Assembly: GCA_937893145.1 (NCBI GenBank)
Contig: CALBJW010000145.1
Location: 1-6,073 of the forward strand
Origin: an uncultured Prevotellaceae bacterium
GTDB lineage: Bacteria > Bacteroidota > Bacteroidia > Bacteroidales > Bacteroidaceae
Direction of reading: 5' to 3'
Length of the DNA: 6,073 bases
Of the stretch, positions 4,762 through 6,073 are shown in pieces. The translations under genes were made by a program, and so were the position numbers. Positions within the stretch are counted from its first letter, which is position 1, and each line of letters opens with the position of its first letter. The notes under the pieces were generated by a model. That model searched no databases and was not told where the DNA came from. It saw nothing but the letters and a program-made list of their open reading frames with translations.

Positions 4762-5187
4762 TTAAAGTTGTGCAGTGGCTGAGTACTGTGACATCACTCT
4801 GCGATAGTATCCCTCTGTGCGAGCCTTGCGAGACATACAGTTGCGGTCGCCTGAGTTCCAGAGACGGATAGCACGTTCCATGTTTCCGCTTGGGTTGTGA
4901 CGCTCCATAAATTCAATGAACATATCAATGCTCTTCTGTCTGTTCTTGCGGTCTGCCAAAGTGTATTTCTTATATCCAGCGATAGCGTTGCACTCACGAA
5001 CAAGGATTTCGGAAATCTGGAGGTAGCCTACGTAACGACCATTCTTTGACACAGCCGAAGGATTTCTTTCGCTTTCAACCTGTGCGATGGCTTCGATTAC
5101 TGCTCCCCACTTCTTTTCTAATTCTACCTTTGCTGCTGATGCAGACATGCTAACTGTCAATAAGAATAAAACTATAAACTTCTTCAT
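4762..5187 (-). CDS. Small secreted SLT/lysozyme-fold protein (putative lytic transglycosylase)
   Basis: Predicted 141-residue exported protein. Residues 1-19 form a signal peptide (MKK, hydrophobic core, SMSASA before Ala19-Lys20), leaving a mature domain of about 120 residues. Features of the transglycosylase SLT fold are visible: IAQVESERNP with candidate catalytic Glu38, GYLQI (54-58) in the place of the usual G-x-x-Q-I/L motif, WNSGD (110-114) resembling the YN-G loop, and the late GYYRRVM (126-132). Such enzymes cleave the MurNAc-GlcNAc bond of peptidoglycan with anhydro-sugar formation. It is shorter than typical lytic transglycosylases and carries no extra binding domain, so it may have a specialised local role or be a diverged family member. 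It forms a single-gene transcription unit with its own promoter (5299-5330) and terminator (4689-4726). Activity is inferred from motifs. Confidence 0.7.
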   Translation of the reverse strand: MKKFIVLFLLTVSMSASAAKVELEKKWGAVIEAIAQVESERNPSAVSKNGRYVGYLQISEILVRECNAIAGYKKYTLADRKNRQKSIDMFIEFMERHNPSGNMERAIRLWNSGDRNCMSRKARTEGYYRRVMSQYSATAQL

Positions 5188-5223
5188 TCAAATAATGTTT
5201 TAGTTAAACTTCGCTGTCACTAA

Positions 5224-5243
5224 AAGCACCTTCACGGCTGCTT
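5224..5243 (-). other. Hairpin in the leader of the SLT-like gene
   Basis: On the minus strand AAGCA-G-CC pairs with GG-TGCTT around the loop GTGAA, with one bulged G, and is followed by a short TT. It lies about 36 bases before the start codon inside the predicted untranslated leader. It could affect mRNA stability or translation; the T-run is too short for a confident attenuator. Confidence 0.35.
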
Positions 5244-5298
5244 ATAAATCATACGTGTGAACAGCATTAATTATCTCTGATTGTTCCTAAAAACGCTG

Positions 5299-5330
5299 CA
5301 AAGGTACGAATAATTCTTGAAAATACCAAA
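5299..5330 (-). promoter_or_regulatory. Promoter of the SLT-like gene (TTTG - 20 - TACCTTTG)
   Basis: On the minus strand TTTG (5330-5327) is followed after 20 bases by TACCTTTG (5306-5299). Both fit the Bacteroidota primary sigma consensus in sequence and approximate spacing. The start codon is about 110 bases downstream, giving a leader of roughly 100 bases. Confidence 0.8.
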
Positions 5331-5458
5331 TAAATACGTATTTTTATGCTTTTTCGAGGGGTGTCGGGACATGGGCAACCTCCCATAATCCCCACAAATA
5401 GGGGGTTTGAGGGCAATGGGGGGAATGAAACTTTTTTTCAAGAAAATGGAGAATTTGC

Positions 5459-5489
5459 TTTGTCAAATGGAATAAAATTAGTTATTTTG
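5459..5489 (+). promoter_or_regulatory. Promoter of the Fur-family gene (TTTG - 19 - TTATTTTG)
   Basis: TTTG at 5459-5462 is followed after 19 bases by TTATTTTG (5482-5489), which matches TAnnTTTG at seven of eight positions if the second base is allowed to differ. The ATG lies 22 bases beyond the box, so the leader is only about 15-18 bases. It is A-rich (CACCAAAAAG) with no Shine-Dalgarno motif, as is usual in this phylum. Confidence 0.65.
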
Positions 5490-5511
5490 CACCAAAATAA
5501 TCACCAAAAAG

Positions 5512-5916
5512 ATGGACACAAAAGAACTACTTATTCACCATGAGGTGAAACCCACTGCGGTAAGACTGAAGGTGGCAAACACCGTGCTGCACCGTTCGGA
5601 GACATTCTCACTTCTCAACGTGGAGGAATGGTTGCCAGACATGGACCGCTCGAGCATATTCAGGGCATTACGATTGTTTGCCGAACATAAATTGCTCCAC
5701 ACGATTGACGATGGGTCGGGGCAACTGAAGTATTGTGTGTGCCGATGTGAGGGGCATCACCACTTGAACCACATACACTTTGCTTGCAGCGTATGTGGGA
5801 AGACTTACTGTCTGGAGGACACATCAATCCCTATTGTTAGTGTGCCAGAAGGGTTTGTCGCAAATGAATATGAATATATTATAAAAGGTGTATGCAGTAA
5901 GTGCAGGGAGGCGTGA
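5512..5916 (+). CDS. Fur-family transcriptional regulator
   Basis: Predicted 134-residue cytoplasmic DNA-binding protein, short for a family usually near 130-160 residues. The N-terminal winged helix covers roughly residues 10-75: KPTAVRLKV, then DRSSIFRALRLFAEHKLLH, which contains the recognition helix, then the wing IDDGSGQLKY. The C-terminal dimerisation domain holds the structural zinc pairs Cys92-x-x-Cys95 (ACSVC) and Cys128-x-x-Cys131 (VCSKC). The His-rich segment HHHLNHIHF (82-90) provides likely sensor-site ligands. The subtype (Fur, Zur or PerR) cannot be assigned from motifs alone, and no partner metal transporter is in the window. It is transcribed alone from a close upstream promoter and divergently from the SLT-like gene. 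The TGA stop (5914-5916) overlaps the first unit of a heptamer array. Confidence 0.92.
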   Translation: MDTKELLIHHEVKPTAVRLKVANTVLHRSETFSLLNVEEWLPDMDRSSIFRALRLFAEHKLLHTIDDGSGQLKYCVCRCEGHHHLNHIHFACSVCGKTYCLEDTSIPIVSVPEGFVANEYEYIIKGVCSKCREA

Positions 5917-6026
5917 TTGGTGATTAGTGATTAAGGATTAGTGATTAGTGATTAGTGATTGGTGATTAAGGATTAGTGATTGAGGATTAGTGATTGAGGA
6001 TTAGTGATTGAGGATTAGTGATTGGT
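5915..6026. repeat. Heptanucleotide tandem array GATT(A/G)(A/G)(T/G), 16 copies
   Basis: Sixteen 7-bp units run in perfect register. GATT is invariant in all units. Variants are GATTAGT (8), GATTGGT (3), GATTGAG (3) and GATTAAG (2). From 5971 the units GATTAGT and GATTGAG alternate, giving a 14-bp higher-order period. The array starts on the last two bases of the Fur-family stop codon and reaches the stop codon of a possible minus-strand gene. There are no spacers, so it is not a CRISPR. Slipped-strand expansion is the simplest origin. Confidence 0.92.
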
Positions 6027-6073
6027 GAAAACAAGTACACACCAGTCGTTTTCGGATAGTTGCTGCTTGAGGG
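6015..6073 (-). CDS. Possible 3' end of an unidentified minus-strand gene
   Basis: One minus-strand frame entering from the right edge reads LKQQLSENDWCVLVFTNH and stops at TAA (6015-6017), inside the heptamer array. The codons look ordinary and the arrangement mirrors the convergent pair at the left end of the window. Only 18 residues are visible and a second minus frame is also open over the same bases, so the frame is uncertain and no function can be assigned. Confidence 0.3.
   Translation of the reverse strand, partial: LKQQLSENDWCVLVFTNH

Larger units (their letters stand above)
5188..5511. other. Divergent control region between the SLT-like gene and the Fur-family gene
   Basis: This 324-base gap holds two outward-facing promoters: minus-strand at 5299-5330 and plus-strand at 5459-5489. 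It also includes a ~100-base leader of the SLT-like gene with a small hairpin (5224-5243). Between the promoters are two tandem hairpins, ATGGG/CCCAT (5371-5386) and CCCC/GGGGG (5390-5405), and a G-rich stretch with runs of 5, 3 and 6 G (5401-5423). The G-rich block contrasts with the AT-rich surroundings; it lacks a fourth separated G-run, so a classical quadruplex is not supported. No convincing gene is present. Confidence 0.6.

Noticed and set aside
5401..5423. G-quadruplex motif
   Set aside because: Only three separated G-runs are present; the six-G run cannot count as two without a loop base, so the usual four-run pattern is not met.
5346..5543. 65-codon plus-strand open frame before the Fur-family gene
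   Set aside because: It covers the G-rich hairpins and the Fur-family promoter, overlaps the Fur-family start in another frame, and its predicted protein is low-complexity with no homology I recognise.
5915..6026. CRISPR-like array
   Set aside because: Units are 7 bp and directly adjacent, with no spacers and no cas genes nearby; it is a simple tandem repeat.

Overview
The window looks like a chromosomal segment of a Bacteroidota bacterium, most likely Bacteroidales and probably Prevotellaceae (Prevotella/Segatella-like). The pointers are Bacteroidota-type promoters (TTTG about 20 bases before TAnnTTTG), A-rich leaders in place of strong Shine-Dalgarno sites, a secreted pectin methylesterase typical of a plant-polysaccharide degrader, and the style of the phage-lysozyme-like amidase and GxxExxY proteins. 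The genus is inferred from style, not proven.

Layout. 1-314 (+): 3' part of an N-acetylmuramoyl-L-alanine amidase. It converges on a secreted pectinesterase (417-1400, -), with a two-way terminator and an 8-bp tandem repeat at the junction. 1401-1751 has no gene; it holds a 215-bp imperfect palindrome and a GC-rich hairpin just after mnmA. 1752-4540 (-) carries nadA (quinolinate synthase), a small GxxExxY/PD-(D/E)XK protein, and mnmA (tRNA 2-thiouridylase), transcribed in that order. 4762-5187 (-) is a small secreted lysozyme-fold (SLT-like) protein with a clear promoter and a clear intrinsic terminator. 5512-5916 (+) is a short Fur-family regulator with its own promoter. It ends in a 16-copy heptanucleotide array, beyond which a minus-strand gene may end.

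The most notable structure is around the GxxExxY gene. It lies between ~60-bp imperfect inverted repeats, and a 10-bp direct repeat sits just outside them: one copy at the 3' end of nadA, the other directly before the mnmA start codon. Removing the segment plus one copy would leave nadA ending in TAA overlapped with the mnmA ATG (TAATG). This suggests a small gene-carrying cassette inserted at the junction of a translationally coupled nadA-mnmA pair. That reading comes from the sequence alone and needs an empty-site comparison.

Apart from nadA-mnmA, the genes do not form one pathway. They are housekeeping functions (NAD synthesis, tRNA modification, metal-responsive regulation) mixed with envelope and plant-wall hydrolases. 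Short tandem repeats occupy the two tail-to-tail gene junctions.
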